Origin: CADEEN01 sp963816315
GTDB lineage: Bacteria; Pseudomonadota; Gammaproteobacteria; Burkholderiales; Burkholderiaceae_C
Direction of reading: 5' to 3'
NCBI GenBank assembly: GCA_963816315.1
Contig: CAWFJZ010000045.1
Span: 1 to 64,000 of the forward strand
DNA: 64,000 nt
In this document: positions 18,185-26,073 of the stretch, piece after piece
Numbering within the stretch: position 1 is the first letter of the stretch
How the letters are laid out: each line of letters starts with the position of its first letter
Notes under the pieces: generated by a model
The model's database searches: none
Told to the model about the DNA's origin: nothing
Seen by the model: only the letters and a program-made list of their open reading frames with translations
Translations under genes and position numbers: made by a program

Positions 18185-19504
18185 CGCTGGCGCATCGCGC
18201 GGAGCACGACGACGACGAAGAGCAGGCCGCCGACGATGGCGAGCAAGCCGCCGAGGCCCATCAAGCCCCATGCCCGCGATCTCGCCGGTGGAACGCAACA
18301 CCTGCTCGGCGCCGGCGACCTTGCGCTGCACGCCGTAACCGCCGGACCAGACGAGGCCGGTGACATGCATCAACTGCCCCGTGCCGTAGATCCACGGCTG
18401 CGCGACAGCGAGGCGCCCGCGTGGCGCTGCACAGCCGAGCTGCGGCAGCAGGTGAAAGACCAGGCCCATCAGCGCCAGCGTCACGCCGACGATGCAGCCG
18501 TGGTAATGCGCGGGGATCTTGACGTTACTGCCGCTGATCGACAGGCCGATCAGGCCGCCGGCGATGAACAGCAGCATCGACGCCAGCAGCGCGGCGCGCA
18601 GCGGACGTTGTGTGTCGCGCAGTTCGTGCCGTGGAACCATCGCGATCGACACCGCCAGCACCAGCGGCACGATCGCCAGCCCGCCACCGAAGCGCATGCC
18701 CCAGGTGTGCATCTCGCGGTGTTCGACGCTGGCCACGTCGTGCATCAGGTAAGCCAGCGGCGTGACGAAGACGCTGGCCAGCGCGATCGCGAACAGCAGC
18801 AGCACGATGCGCGGCGACAGCGGCACGCGCGCATCGCAGGCACGGGCCAGGGCGAGCCAGGCAACGAGCATCATCAGCGTCCACGTGAATTGCAAGGCGT
18901 GGCCACCGCCCCAGAACAGGATTTCGCAGTACGCCTTGGCGGGCAACTCGCGTGGCACGACGGCGAGCGACCAGGCGAATGCGATCAGCGCGACTGCCGC
19001 CGCGACGACGCTGGCGTGCAGGCCAAAGCGCAGGGCGCCGGTGCCGTCCAGCGCGATGCCGACCGGTGCGGCCTGCGCGAGGCTGCGCAGCACGAGCACC
19101 GACGCGCCGGCGCCGAAGACGAGCAGCGCAGCGCGGAACATCGCGCTGTCGAGCATCGGGATGTAGTTGGCCATCACCGCGTTGCCGGGTTCGACGAAGG
19201 CCGCAGCGGCCATGCCGAGCGCGCCCGCGGCGCACAGGGCCAGCGAGAGCACGCCGAGCGCGCGCCAGCGTGGCGCAGCGCGCAAGTTCAGGCTCCACAG
19301 CAGCCCGGCGATGGCGACGAACCAGACCAGCACCGACAGATCGACATGGACGACGAGCGCAACGCGGAAGAAGTCGCCGGCCGGCAGCCACGCGTTGAGG
19401 CCCGGCGTGCGCGCGGCGACGAGCAGCACCGAGAACAGGCCGGAACCGATCAGCGCGGCGAGCGCGAGCCCCAGCCAGCCGCGAGCGAGCGCGCGGTCGG
19501 TCAC
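18181..19504 (-). CDS. Divergent heme-copper oxidase subunit I-like protein (one frameshift)
   Basis: A polytopic protein of about 440 residues with HCO-like His placement. Numbered from the GTG at 19504: H53 in TM2 (VVHVDLSVLVWF), H202 in FWGGGHALQF, H262 and H266 in VEHREMHTWGM, and H333/H335 in IPAHYHGCIVGVTLAL, the HxH pair that ligates two hemes. The usual Tyr of oxygen reductases four residues after the TM6 His is absent; Q205 is at +3, and the TM7 HH pair is replaced by H-x-x-x-H. An extra G in GGGG near 18275 breaks the frame; the corrected end is GLMGLGGLLAIVGGLLF..RAMRQR. The true start may lie a little upstream of 19504. It is likely NO-reductase-like or of unknown class; the family call is tentative. 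Confidence 0.7.
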
Positions 19505-19550
19505 GGCGGGCAGCGTGTAGTCGGCGGGCGTCGAGGCGGTGACGCGGTCT

Positions 19551-19712
19551 CTCCCTCCCCCTGCAAGGGGGAGGGTTGGGGGCGAGGCGGGGGTTTCGAG
19601 CCGCATGCGGCGAGCCCGCCGAGCGGCCCCGGCAGCTTGCCGGGGCGCGCACTGCAGTGGGGGTCGGGGTGCCCGCCGACCCCCATCCCCGCCATCCCCC
19701 TTGCAGGGGGAA
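19551..19712. repeat. Structured GC-rich intergenic repeat (REP-like)
   Basis: This 160-base stretch between the divergent HCO gene and the 175-residue ORF is built from nested inverted repeats: CTCCCCCTGCAAGGGGGAG, CCCCGGCAGCTTGCCGGGG, GGGGGTCGG..CCGACCCCC and CCCCCTTGCAGGGGG. It can be read in one frame but the product is Pro/Arg/Gly junk. Similar CTCCCCCTGCAAGGGGGAG palindromes are common between genes in Burkholderiales genomes. Confidence 0.7.
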
Positions 19713-19729
19713 GGAGTCATGGCGGAGCT

Positions 19730-20257
19730 TCATTGCAGCGTGATGCCGCCTTTCTCGGCGTCGAAGTCGATCACCAACACCTGCCCCGGCGCGAGCTGCA
19801 CGGTCGCTTCGCGTCGATACGGCGTCTCGCGCGCACGAATGTCGTCGGACAGGCGCACGGCGATCCGGCGCTCGCCGGCCGGCACGACGAGGCGCTCGTA
19901 CACCGCAGCCGCGCCGTCCTTCGACAGGCCGGTCGGTGCGGCGATACGCTGCAAGGCACGCTTGCCGTCGACATCCACCTGCACCGTGATGGGAGAGCGC
20001 TCGCGCGGGCAGATCTCCGGCGCGCGCATGTTCGGCGGCAGCCTGGCCTGTTCCTCGGCCGAGGGCTTGCGGCAATCGCCGACCGGCTTGCCGACGCGTG
20101 TGAAGCTCAACTTGATCAGCGCCTGGCCGGGCTCGATCGGGTGATAGCGCGGCCATTGCGAGAACACGCCGATGGCCGCAGCGAACAGGCCGTAGAGCAG
20201 CACCTGCCCGGCCCATGCCGATGGGCCGAGCTTCGGGGCAGTGCGCGTGTCAGGCAT
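19730..20257 (-). CDS. Membrane-anchored protein of unknown function in the respiratory cluster
   Basis: A 175-residue protein with a single N-terminal helix (VLLYGLFAAAIGVFSQWP, about residues 17-35) and a periplasmic beta-rich domain: ALIKLSFTRVGKPVGDC, RERSPITVQVDVDG, YERLVVPAGERRIAVRLSDD and PGQVLVIDFDAEKGGI. Two Cys (DCRK and EICP) are about 25 residues apart and could form a disulfide or bind metal. The ATG at 20257 overlaps the end of the cytochrome b/ferredoxin gene by eight bases, so it belongs to the operon. I do not recognise a named family; it may be an assembly or accessory subunit for the HCO complexes. Confidence 0.7.
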   Translation of the reverse strand: MPDTRTAPKLGPSAWAGQVLLYGLFAAAIGVFSQWPRYHPIEPGQALIKLSFTRVGKPVGDCRKPSAEEQARLPPNMRAPEICPRERSPITVQVDVDGKRALQRIAAPTGLSKDGAAAVYERLVVPAGERRIAVRLSDDIRARETPYRREATVQLAPGQVLVIDFDAEKGGITLQ

Positions 20258-21806
20258 GGTGAAGATCAGACACCACGGCGCCGGTGGGCGGGATGACCGA
20301 GCGCAAGCGATCGATCGCTCGGGCGAGTTGTTCTTCGTCGCCGCGGCCGGCGAAGACGAGTTCGACGCGGTCGGCGTCCACCGACGCACGCAGATGCGGC
20401 TCGCGCCGGCCGCGCAAACGCTCTGTGGTCCAGCGCTCGCCGAAGCGGAACTCGCAGCCGCCCTCGCGGCACGCCGCGACGATGACGCCGGCCGCGCCGT
20501 CGCGCAGCGCGTACTCGACGAAGGACGGCGGCAACTGGCCGGCGCAGAGCAGGCTGAAGGTGCAGACACCGTCAGCCTTGACGCGCGTGACGTCGGCGCC
20601 GTGGTCGCAACCGAAGACGATGATCGGCCGCGCTGCCCTTGTCTTCTCGATCGCGTCGCGCAAGCGTCGGCGCAGCGCGTCGATCGGCGATTGCGGCATG
20701 TCGATGCCGGTCACCAACTGCGCCACGCTGCGAAACGGCGTCGACGACGGGCAGGCCCCGGCGCAGATGCCGCAGCTCACGCACAGGTCGGCATCGACGA
20801 CGGCGAGCGTGCGGCCGATGCGCTGGTTCGGGTGCGGCGCCATCGTGATCGCCGCGTACGGGCAATCGGCGAAGCAGCGCTGGCAGCCGTTGCAGTTGGC
20901 CGCATCGACGACCGCGGCGGGCGCGGGCGTGTCGATGCGCGACGGCAGGAAGGGCAGCGCGAACAGCAGCAGCGCGGCAGCGCCGAGCAGCGCCCAGACG
21001 AAAGCCGGCGAGGTCGCTGCGGTCAGCGGGTGCACGAAGAGCACGATCCAGTCCAGACGCAGCGTGGCGGGCACACGATCCAACGCGGCCGGCGCGTGGC
21101 TCGCGATCGGCGCCGCGAGTGCGAGTGCCCCCAGCATCGCGAACAGGCCGATCGCCAAGGCGCGCGGCGGCCAGACCGCGGCGTGTGTCAGGCGCTGGAT
21201 GTGGAACCACAGGCCGAACACCAGCATCAGCGGCAGGCCGATGTGCACGAAGACGAGGAGCGAGAACAGGCGGTCGCCGACCGCGCCCGCGGCGAGAAAG
21301 TTGCGCGCCATCGACGACGAGACGAAGGGCAGCGCATCGACCCACTCGGCGGTCGCGGTCGCCGAGTACTGGCCAAGTTCGTCCCAGTTGATCCAGAAAC
21401 CGCCGATCGCGATCGCGAACACGAAGCCGAGCAGCGGCACGCCGGTCAGCCACGCGAAACGCCGCACGCCGCGCTCGTGGCGGTGCAACCATTCGCGCAG
21501 CAGGTGCATCAGCATGGCAAGCACCATCGCGTCGGCGGCGTAGCGGTGCAGGCCGCGCAGCAGCCGGCCCAGGCCCAGCGGTACAGCCGCGAGGCCGTGG
21601 ATCGAACGCCACGCGCCATCGACCGAGGTGTCGAGCACGGTGTAGAGGATCACGCCGCTGGCGGTGAGCAACCAGAAGGCGAGAAAGCCGATCGCGCCCA
21701 GGTGGCGCAGCGGGTTGCCCGTCGAGCCGAAGGCGGCGTCACCGATGCGCTCGGCAACGCGCCACGCGCTCAGGCCGAGGGCGCGTGGGCCGGTGACGCG
21801 GCGCAT
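20250..21806 (-). CDS. Cytochrome b / 2x[4Fe-4S] ferredoxin / MvhD-like fusion protein
   Basis: A protein of about 518 residues. The N-terminal half is a PetB-like cytochrome b domain closely resembling the one at 17-18 kb (GNPLRHLGAIGFLAFW, LHRYAADAMVLAMLMHLLR, FVHIGLPLMLVFGLWFHIQR). After three further helices come two 4Fe-4S motifs, CNGCQRCFADCP and CVSCGICAGACP. The C-terminal about 130 residues (IIVFGCDHGADV, LCAGQLPPSFVEYALRDG, VIVAACREGGCEFRFGE) match the MvhD/FlpD domain that links heterodisulfide reductase to electron donors in other systems. Start chosen at the ATG 21806 (MRRVTGPRALG); it overlaps the SCO gene end. It could move electrons from a soluble Fe-S or thiol partner to quinone or heme b. 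Confidence 0.83.
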   Translation of the reverse strand: MRRVTGPRALGLSAWRVAERIGDAAFGSTGNPLRHLGAIGFLAFWLLTASGVILYTVLDTSVDGAWRSIHGLAAVPLGLGRLLRGLHRYAADAMVLAMLMHLLREWLHRHERGVRRFAWLTGVPLLGFVFAIAIGGFWINWDELGQYSATATAEWVDALPFVSSSMARNFLAAGAVGDRLFSLLVFVHIGLPLMLVFGLWFHIQRLTHAAVWPPRALAIGLFAMLGALALAAPIASHAPAALDRVPATLRLDWIVLFVHPLTAATSPAFVWALLGAAALLLFALPFLPSRIDTPAPAAVVDAANCNGCQRCFADCPYAAITMAPHPNQRIGRTLAVVDADLCVSCGICAGACPSSTPFRSVAQLVTGIDMPQSPIDALRRRLRDAIEKTRAARPIIVFGCDHGADVTRVKADGVCTFSLLCAGQLPPSFVEYALRDGAAGVIVAACREGGCEFRFGERWTTERLRGRREPHLRASVDADRVELVFAGRGDEEQLARAIDRLRSVIPPTGAVVSDLHHA

Positions 21807-22672
21807 CGTTGCCTGCGCGCGCGCCGCTGATCGCGCCATTCGAGCAGCCCATAGACGAGCACGCTGAAGAAGAAGAGGGCGCCGCCGATCAGCTCGAAGA
21901 TCAGCTTGTAGTCGTAGCGGTACTGGCCGGTGTCCGGGTCATAGACGGTGCACAGGATGCGCACGCGCTCGACCAGCGACGACAACGTCGAGGCTTGCGT
22001 TGCTGGCGGCGCGTTCAGGATCAACTGCCGCAGCGGCACGCCGAGCTGGTCGGCGCGCACCTTGTCGCCATAGACCTGGGCGTGGATGCGGCCGTCGGGC
22101 GCGACGACGGTGACGCCGAGCACATGGTCGAAGCCCGCGGGCGTGGCCACAAAGCTGAAGCCGAAGGCTTGCGTCAGCGCATCGACACGCTCGCGCGGGG
22201 GGGCGAGGAACTCCCAGTTCGCCTCGTCGATGCGGTGCTGGCGCGCAAACGAGCGCATCGCGTCCGGCGAGTCGAACGGCTGGTTGAAGCCGATGCTGAC
22301 GACGTTGAACTGGTGTTCGCCGAGCATCACACCGAGCCCCTTCACGGCTTCATGCAGCGCGCGTGTCTGCGTCGGGCAGACCTGGAAGCAGCCGGTGTAG
22401 ATGAAGCTGACCAAGAGCGGCTTGCCCCGGTAGCCGGCCAGGCGCACCGCGCGGCCCTCGCGGTCCTGCAGCACGAGGTCGGGCACCGCGCGGCCGATCG
22501 CGGCTTCGCCGGCGCGCAGGGCTTCGCGTTCGTCGAGCGAAGGCACGGCGGCGAGTGCGCTCGAGCAGGCCACAGCCAGCGTCGCCGCCGCAACACCGTT
22601 CGCCCTGAGCCTGTCGAAGGGCTTCGACAAGCTCAGCCCGAACGGATGATGGTGCTCAACGCAGCGCCGCAT
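21770..22672 (-). CDS. SCO1/SenC-type copper chaperone with C-terminal membrane anchor
   Basis: A thioredoxin-fold copper-delivery protein for the CuA or CuB site of a heme-copper oxidase. The metal motif is in FIYTGCFQVCPTQTRAL (CxxxCP) and the distal His in FDHVLGVTVV. Unusually it carries a C-terminal helix (LIFELIGGALFFFSVLVYGLLEW) after a conserved YDPDTGQYRYDYKLI segment, as in SCO proteins linked to B-type or NO-reductase-type clusters. The N-terminal 25 or so residues from ATG 22672 are encoded by a dispersed palindromic repeat (22596-22645), so the true start is uncertain; the mature-like part begins near VACSSALAAVPS. It lies directly after ctaB. Confidence 0.83.
   Translation of the reverse strand: MRRCVEHHHPFGLSLSKPFDRLRANGVAAATLAVACSSALAAVPSLDEREALRAGEAAIGRAVPDLVLQDREGRAVRLAGYRGKPLLVSFIYTGCFQVCPTQTRALHEAVKGLGVMLGEHQFNVVSIGFNQPFDSPDAMRSFARQHRIDEANWEFLAPPRERVDALTQAFGFSFVATPAGFDHVLGVTVVAPDGRIHAQVYGDKVRADQLGVPLRQLILNAPPATQASTLSSLVERVRILCTVYDPDTGQYRYDYKLIFELIGGALFFFSVLVYGLLEWRDQRRARRQRCAASPAHAPSA
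22596..22645. repeat. Dispersed palindromic repeat, paired inverted copies
   Basis: Two inverted arms, CCGTTCGCCCTGAGCCTG and its near-complement ending AGCCCGAACGG, joined by TCGAAGGGCTTCGA, make an almost perfect 50-base palindrome. The same element recurs at 27899 and three times near 50500-50597. It lies at the 5' end of the SCO reading frame and could form a strong hairpin in the ctaB-sco transcript. Confidence 0.85.
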
Positions 22673-23555
22673 CGACCACCACCGCCGCGAGCAGCACGGA
22701 GAGCTGCACCATCGACGCGAAGAACGCCGCCAGTGCGGTCTTGCGTTCGGGCGCATGCGCGAGCGCCTGCGTCTTGCGCACGAAGTGAAGGCCGCCGATC
22801 AGCGCCCCGGCGAGATAGACAAACCCCGCGCCGAAGAACACCGGCAGCACCGACACGGCCACCAGCAACGCCGCATTCGCATGCACGATGCGCGCAGCGC
22901 GCGGCACACCGACGACGACCGGCAGCATCGGCACACCGGCAGCCGCGTACTCGGCGCTGTTGGCAATCGCCAGGCTCCAGAAGTGCGGCGGCGTCCACAG
23001 GAAAAGCACGAGCGCGAGCAGCCAGGCGAGCGGGCCGATCTGCGGGTTCACCGCCGCCGCGCCGGCCAACACCGCAAAGCTGCCGGCCGCGCCGCCGACG
23101 ACGATGTTCCACGCCGTGCGGCGCTTCAACATCAGCGTGTAGAGCAGCGCATAGGTCAGCGCACCGGCGAGCGTGAAGGCCGCGGCGACGACGTTGACGA
23201 CGAGTGCCGCTGCGCCGATCGCGAACACGAGCAGCGCGACGATGGCGAACAGCCACGCGCCGTTTCGCGGCAGCGCGCCGCTGGCGAACGCGCGGCCGCG
23301 CGTGCGTTTCATCAACCGGTCGCTGTCGGCCTCGGCGTACTGATTGAAAGCACCTGCCGCCGCCGATGCCAGCAGCACCGACAGCGCGAGCACGACCGTC
23401 TGCATCAAGCCGAGCGAGCCGCCGGGCACGATGGCCATGCCGCCGAGCGCCGTGACCATGATCAGCACAGCGATGCGCAGCTTGAAGATGCCGAGCACGA
23501 GGCGAGCCCGCGAAGCCGGCGCAGCCACGGCAGCTTGCAGCGTGCTGGTGTTCAT
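22656..23555 (-). CDS. ctaB: Protoheme IX farnesyltransferase (heme O synthase)
   Basis: Makes heme O from heme B by adding a farnesyl group, the first step to heme A. The 299-residue UbiA-type membrane enzyme shows the prenyl-diphosphate Asp motif in AFNQYAEADSDRLMKRT, the family segment RTAWNIVVGGAAGSFAVLAG and WTPPHFWSLAI. About seven to nine helices are visible. The start MNTSTLQ at 23555 overlaps the HCO subunit I stop (TGATG). Its place between subunit I and SCO indicates that the oxidase-like enzyme here carries heme O or A type cofactors. Confidence 0.93.
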   Translation of the reverse strand: MNTSTLQAAVAAPASRARLVLGIFKLRIAVLIMVTALGGMAIVPGGSLGLMQTVVLALSVLLASAAAGAFNQYAEADSDRLMKRTRGRAFASGALPRNGAWLFAIVALLVFAIGAAALVVNVVAAAFTLAGALTYALLYTLMLKRRTAWNIVVGGAAGSFAVLAGAAAVNPQIGPLAWLLALVLFLWTPPHFWSLAIANSAEYAAAGVPMLPVVVGVPRAARIVHANAALLVAVSVLPVFFGAGFVYLAGALIGGLHFVRKTQALAHAPERKTALAAFFASMVQLSVLLAAVVVDAALR

Positions 23556-25249
23556 CAGCTCAGTCCCCACAGCGTGGACAGGTACTTCCAGTTGATGAAG
23601 TAGTAGAGAACGAACGCCAGCAGGAACACCATCGCCAGCGCAAATGTGCCCGGCGCAGCGAAGCCCATCGAGCCGTAGCTTTGCGCGGCCACGCTCGGTG
23701 ACGCGCGCAGCACCGGCGTGAAGGTTGGGCTCTCCTTGCCGGCGTCGAGCTTCTTGCCCCAGAGCAGCGAGCCGACGGTGATGTAGATGAAGATCGCGCC
23801 GCCGGTGATCGCGACGATGCCGGTGATGCCGACCAGGCCCATCATCAGGTACGCCGCGCCCGGCCACTCGTAGGCGAGCGCATGGCCCTGGAACGCCATG
23901 TCCCAATGCCGCCGCGCCACGCCGAGCGTGCCGGCGCCCATCATCACCAGCACGAAGGCGTACATCGACAGGCCGAACAGATACGGCTGCAGCTTGGCCA
24001 GACCCGGGTTGATCATCTCGCGCCGGAACAGCACCGGGATCAGGTAGTAGGTCAGCGCCATGAAGGTCAGTGTCGTGCCGACAACGACCGTGGCGTGGAA
24101 GTGGCCCGGCACGTAGATCGTGTTGTGGATGATCATGTTCAGCTGCTCGGTGCCCATCATCACGCCCGAGATGCCGCCGAGAAAACCGAAGCCGATCAGC
24201 GCGATGAAGACGCCCGAGAACGTCGGGTTGCCCCAGGGCGCCTTGCGCAGCCACTCGAACAGGCCCTTCGTGAAACCCTTCTGGCGCTGCGCGACTTCCA
24301 TCGCACCGGGGATCGTCAGGCCGTGCAGCATCGACGCCAGCACCGCGAAGTACATGAAGTAGCTGGTGTTGACGACCTTCCAGCCGGTGGACAGCCCCGG
24401 GTCGGCGAGCAGGTGGTGCGCGCTCGCCAGTTGCAGGAACAGGATGTAGAGCAGGAAGGCGGTGCGCGAGACGCGCTCGCTCATCGGCTTGGCGCCGAAA
24501 GCGATCGCTGCGACGAGGTACCAGACCGAGATGTGCGCGGCGACGTTGATCTGCTGCGAGCTGTGGCCGAAGGCCCACCAGATCGTGCGGTAAACGAGCG
24601 CATCGACTTCCTTGACGATGCCCATCGACAGCAGCCACGTGGGAATCAGGATGATCGCGCCCGAAGCGATCGTGAACACCGCAATGATCGCCGCGGTGAT
24701 CGCGCCGAAGGTCACCAGCGGCACCGAGCCCTCGTAGGTCTTCTCGCGCTTGGCGACGACCAGCGTGCCGAAGAAGACGAAGCAGGCAATCAGCGCGCCG
24801 ACGGCGAACAGGATCAGACCGAGATAGAACGCCGGCTCGGCCATCATCGGCACGTAGCTCGTCATCATCACGGAGGAGCCGCCGCGGTACACGGCGACGT
24901 TGTTCGTCACCGAGCCGATGACCATCAGCGCGAACGCCAGCCAGGCGATCTTCGGCGCGGCGATGCGGCATCGCAGCAGCGTCGAGGCCGCGAAGTACAG
25001 CACCGCGATCTCGAAGAAGATGATCCAGAAGATCAGCATGTCGATGCCATGCGCCGTCAGCACCTGGTAGAAGCGGTCGGCCTCCAGCCAGCGAAACGCC
25101 GGCCAGCGCGTCAGCACGACGCCGATGGCCAAGAGGCCGCCGACGAGCAGCCAGACGACGGCGACGAAGGCGTTGGCCTTCATCAGGTTCTCGGCCTGGC
25201 GCTCGAACTGCAGGCCGGAGCGCGGGCAGGTGCGGTACGTAGTGTTCAT
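23555..25249 (-). CDS. Heme-copper oxidase superfamily catalytic subunit I lacking the active-site Tyr (candidate NO reductase)
   Basis: A 564-residue subunit I with about 12 helices. Ligands seen: H67 (YQVLTAHGIDMLIFW, low-spin heme), H229 (TIWWAFGHSSQQINVAAH, CuB), H278/H279 (LQLASAHHLLADPG, CuB) and H383/H385 (VPGHFHATVVVG, hemes). Oxygen reductases of the A and B classes have Tyr four residues after the TM6 His (HPxVY); here Q232/Q233 follow instead, and no Glu as in cNOR/qNOR. This loss, with CuA subunit II, SCO and ctaB/ctaA-like neighbours and nirS nearby, suits the sNOR or eNOR type NO reductases. Assignment among those classes is inference. ATG 25249 is ten bases after the subunit II stop. 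Confidence 0.85.
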   Translation of the reverse strand: MNTTYRTCPRSGLQFERQAENLMKANAFVAVVWLLVGGLLAIGVVLTRWPAFRWLEADRFYQVLTAHGIDMLIFWIIFFEIAVLYFAASTLLRCRIAAPKIAWLAFALMVIGSVTNNVAVYRGGSSVMMTSYVPMMAEPAFYLGLILFAVGALIACFVFFGTLVVAKREKTYEGSVPLVTFGAITAAIIAVFTIASGAIILIPTWLLSMGIVKEVDALVYRTIWWAFGHSSQQINVAAHISVWYLVAAIAFGAKPMSERVSRTAFLLYILFLQLASAHHLLADPGLSTGWKVVNTSYFMYFAVLASMLHGLTIPGAMEVAQRQKGFTKGLFEWLRKAPWGNPTFSGVFIALIGFGFLGGISGVMMGTEQLNMIIHNTIYVPGHFHATVVVGTTLTFMALTYYLIPVLFRREMINPGLAKLQPYLFGLSMYAFVLVMMGAGTLGVARRHWDMAFQGHALAYEWPGAAYLMMGLVGITGIVAITGGAIFIYITVGSLLWGKKLDAGKESPTFTPVLRASPSVAAQSYGSMGFAAPGTFALAMVFLLAFVLYYFINWKYLSTLWGLS

Positions 25250-25259
25250 TGCCGCGCCC

Positions 25260-25799
25260 TCACTTGATGTAGATGCGCCCGACCATCTTGTGATGGCCGA
25301 TGCCGCAGTACTCGTTGCAGACCACCGAATAGGTGCCCGACTGGTTGGGCGTCATGGTGACCACATGCTCGAAGCCCGGCACCATCTGGATGTTGATGTT
25401 GGCCGGCTGCAGCGAGAAGCCGTGGTTGTAGTCCATGGCCGTCAGGTGCAGGCGGTAAGTCTTGCCCTTCTCCAACTCGAGGATCGGATAGAAGGCCCAC
25501 AGCCGCGCTAGCAGGTAAACGTCACTGCCCGGCGGCGGCGCCACCACCGGCGTTTTTTCGTCGGTTTCGGTGCGCACGGTGTGCTTGTCGACCATGGCCT
25601 GCACCTTGGCCATGAACTGGTCGGGCTTGACGCGGTAGGTCTCGGTGCTTAGGTTTTGATGGCCCCAGACATGCCAGCCGACCATCATCGCGAACATGAT
25701 CAGGCACCAGGTCAGCGCGATCGCGATCCAGGTGCCTTCGACGCGGTCGATCGGATGGCGGTACCAGAGCCGTTCTGCCGGCGGGAGGATGGCGCTCAT
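25260..25799 (-). CDS. Heme-copper oxidase subunit II with CuA site
   Basis: A 179-residue protein with one N-terminal helix (GTWIAIALTWCLIMFAMMVGW, about residues 22-43) and a periplasmic cupredoxin domain. The CuA ligands are visible as H in AMDYNHGFS and CNEYCGIGHHKM (Cys-x3-Cys-x3-His-x2-Met pattern), so it should take electrons from a soluble cytochrome c or azurin. An insertion, PDQFMAKVQAMVDKHTV, precedes the cupredoxin core. It is short, like B-class or NorS-type subunit II. The ATG at 25799 lies two bases after the small upstream ORF. Confidence 0.92.
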   Translation of the reverse strand: MSAILPPAERLWYRHPIDRVEGTWIAIALTWCLIMFAMMVGWHVWGHQNLSTETYRVKPDQFMAKVQAMVDKHTVRTETDEKTPVVAPPPGSDVYLLARLWAFYPILELEKGKTYRLHLTAMDYNHGFSLQPANINIQMVPGFEHVVTMTPNQSGTYSVVCNEYCGIGHHKMVGRIYIK

Positions 25800-25801
25800 G
25801 G

Positions 25802-25966
25802 CTACTTCGCCAGCGGCAGCGTCAGGATGTCGAACACGCCCCACACCGTGTAGACCACCATCGGCACCATGACGCCGAGGAACAGCAGCAGGAAGGGGTT
25901 GTCGAGCAACTGCTGCATCCAGGGCACGGGGGCGGTGGCGTCGTCTTCGTCGTGGCGTGTGCTCAT
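25802..25966 (-). CDS. Small single-helix subunit of the HCO complex
   Basis: A 54-residue protein with an acidic N-terminus (MSTRHDEDDATAPVPW) and one helix (FLLLFLGVMVPMVVYTVWGVF), ending in TLPLAK. A strong Shine-Dalgarno (GAGGAGA) precedes the ATG at 25966. It is the first gene of the minus-strand HCO operon, two bases from subunit II. Small one-helix subunits such as the IIa subunit of ba3 oxidases or CcoQ/CtaF-like proteins are known in B-type oxidases; this may be an analogue. Confidence 0.8.
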   Translation of the reverse strand: MSTRHDEDDATAPVPWMQQLLDNPFLLLFLGVMVPMVVYTVWGVFDILTLPLAK

Positions 25967-26021
25967 GACTGTCTCCTCTTGAAGTGGCGATTGATTTGAG
26001 AACCGGCCGGACTCGCGCGCC

Positions 26022-26035
26022 TTGATCCAGTGCAA
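26022..26035. promoter_or_regulatory. Candidate Fnr/Dnr box between the HCO operon and the ctaA-like gene
   Basis: TTGATCCAGTGCAA has a perfect TTGAT half and a TGCAA half (three of five). It is centred about 62 bases before the small HCO subunit start and about 45 bases before the ctaA-like start, so one site could serve both divergent promoters. Confidence 0.45.
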
Positions 26036-26073
26036 GAAGGGCGGTGGTGCTGTCCCTAGGATGCGGCGCAACG

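Noticed and set aside
23555..25249. Annotation as an ordinary aa3- or cbb3-type cytochrome c oxidase
   Set aside because: The helix VI HPxVY motif is missing, no subunit III or CcoO/CcoP is present, and the neighbours do not match ctaCDG or ccoNOQP operons.
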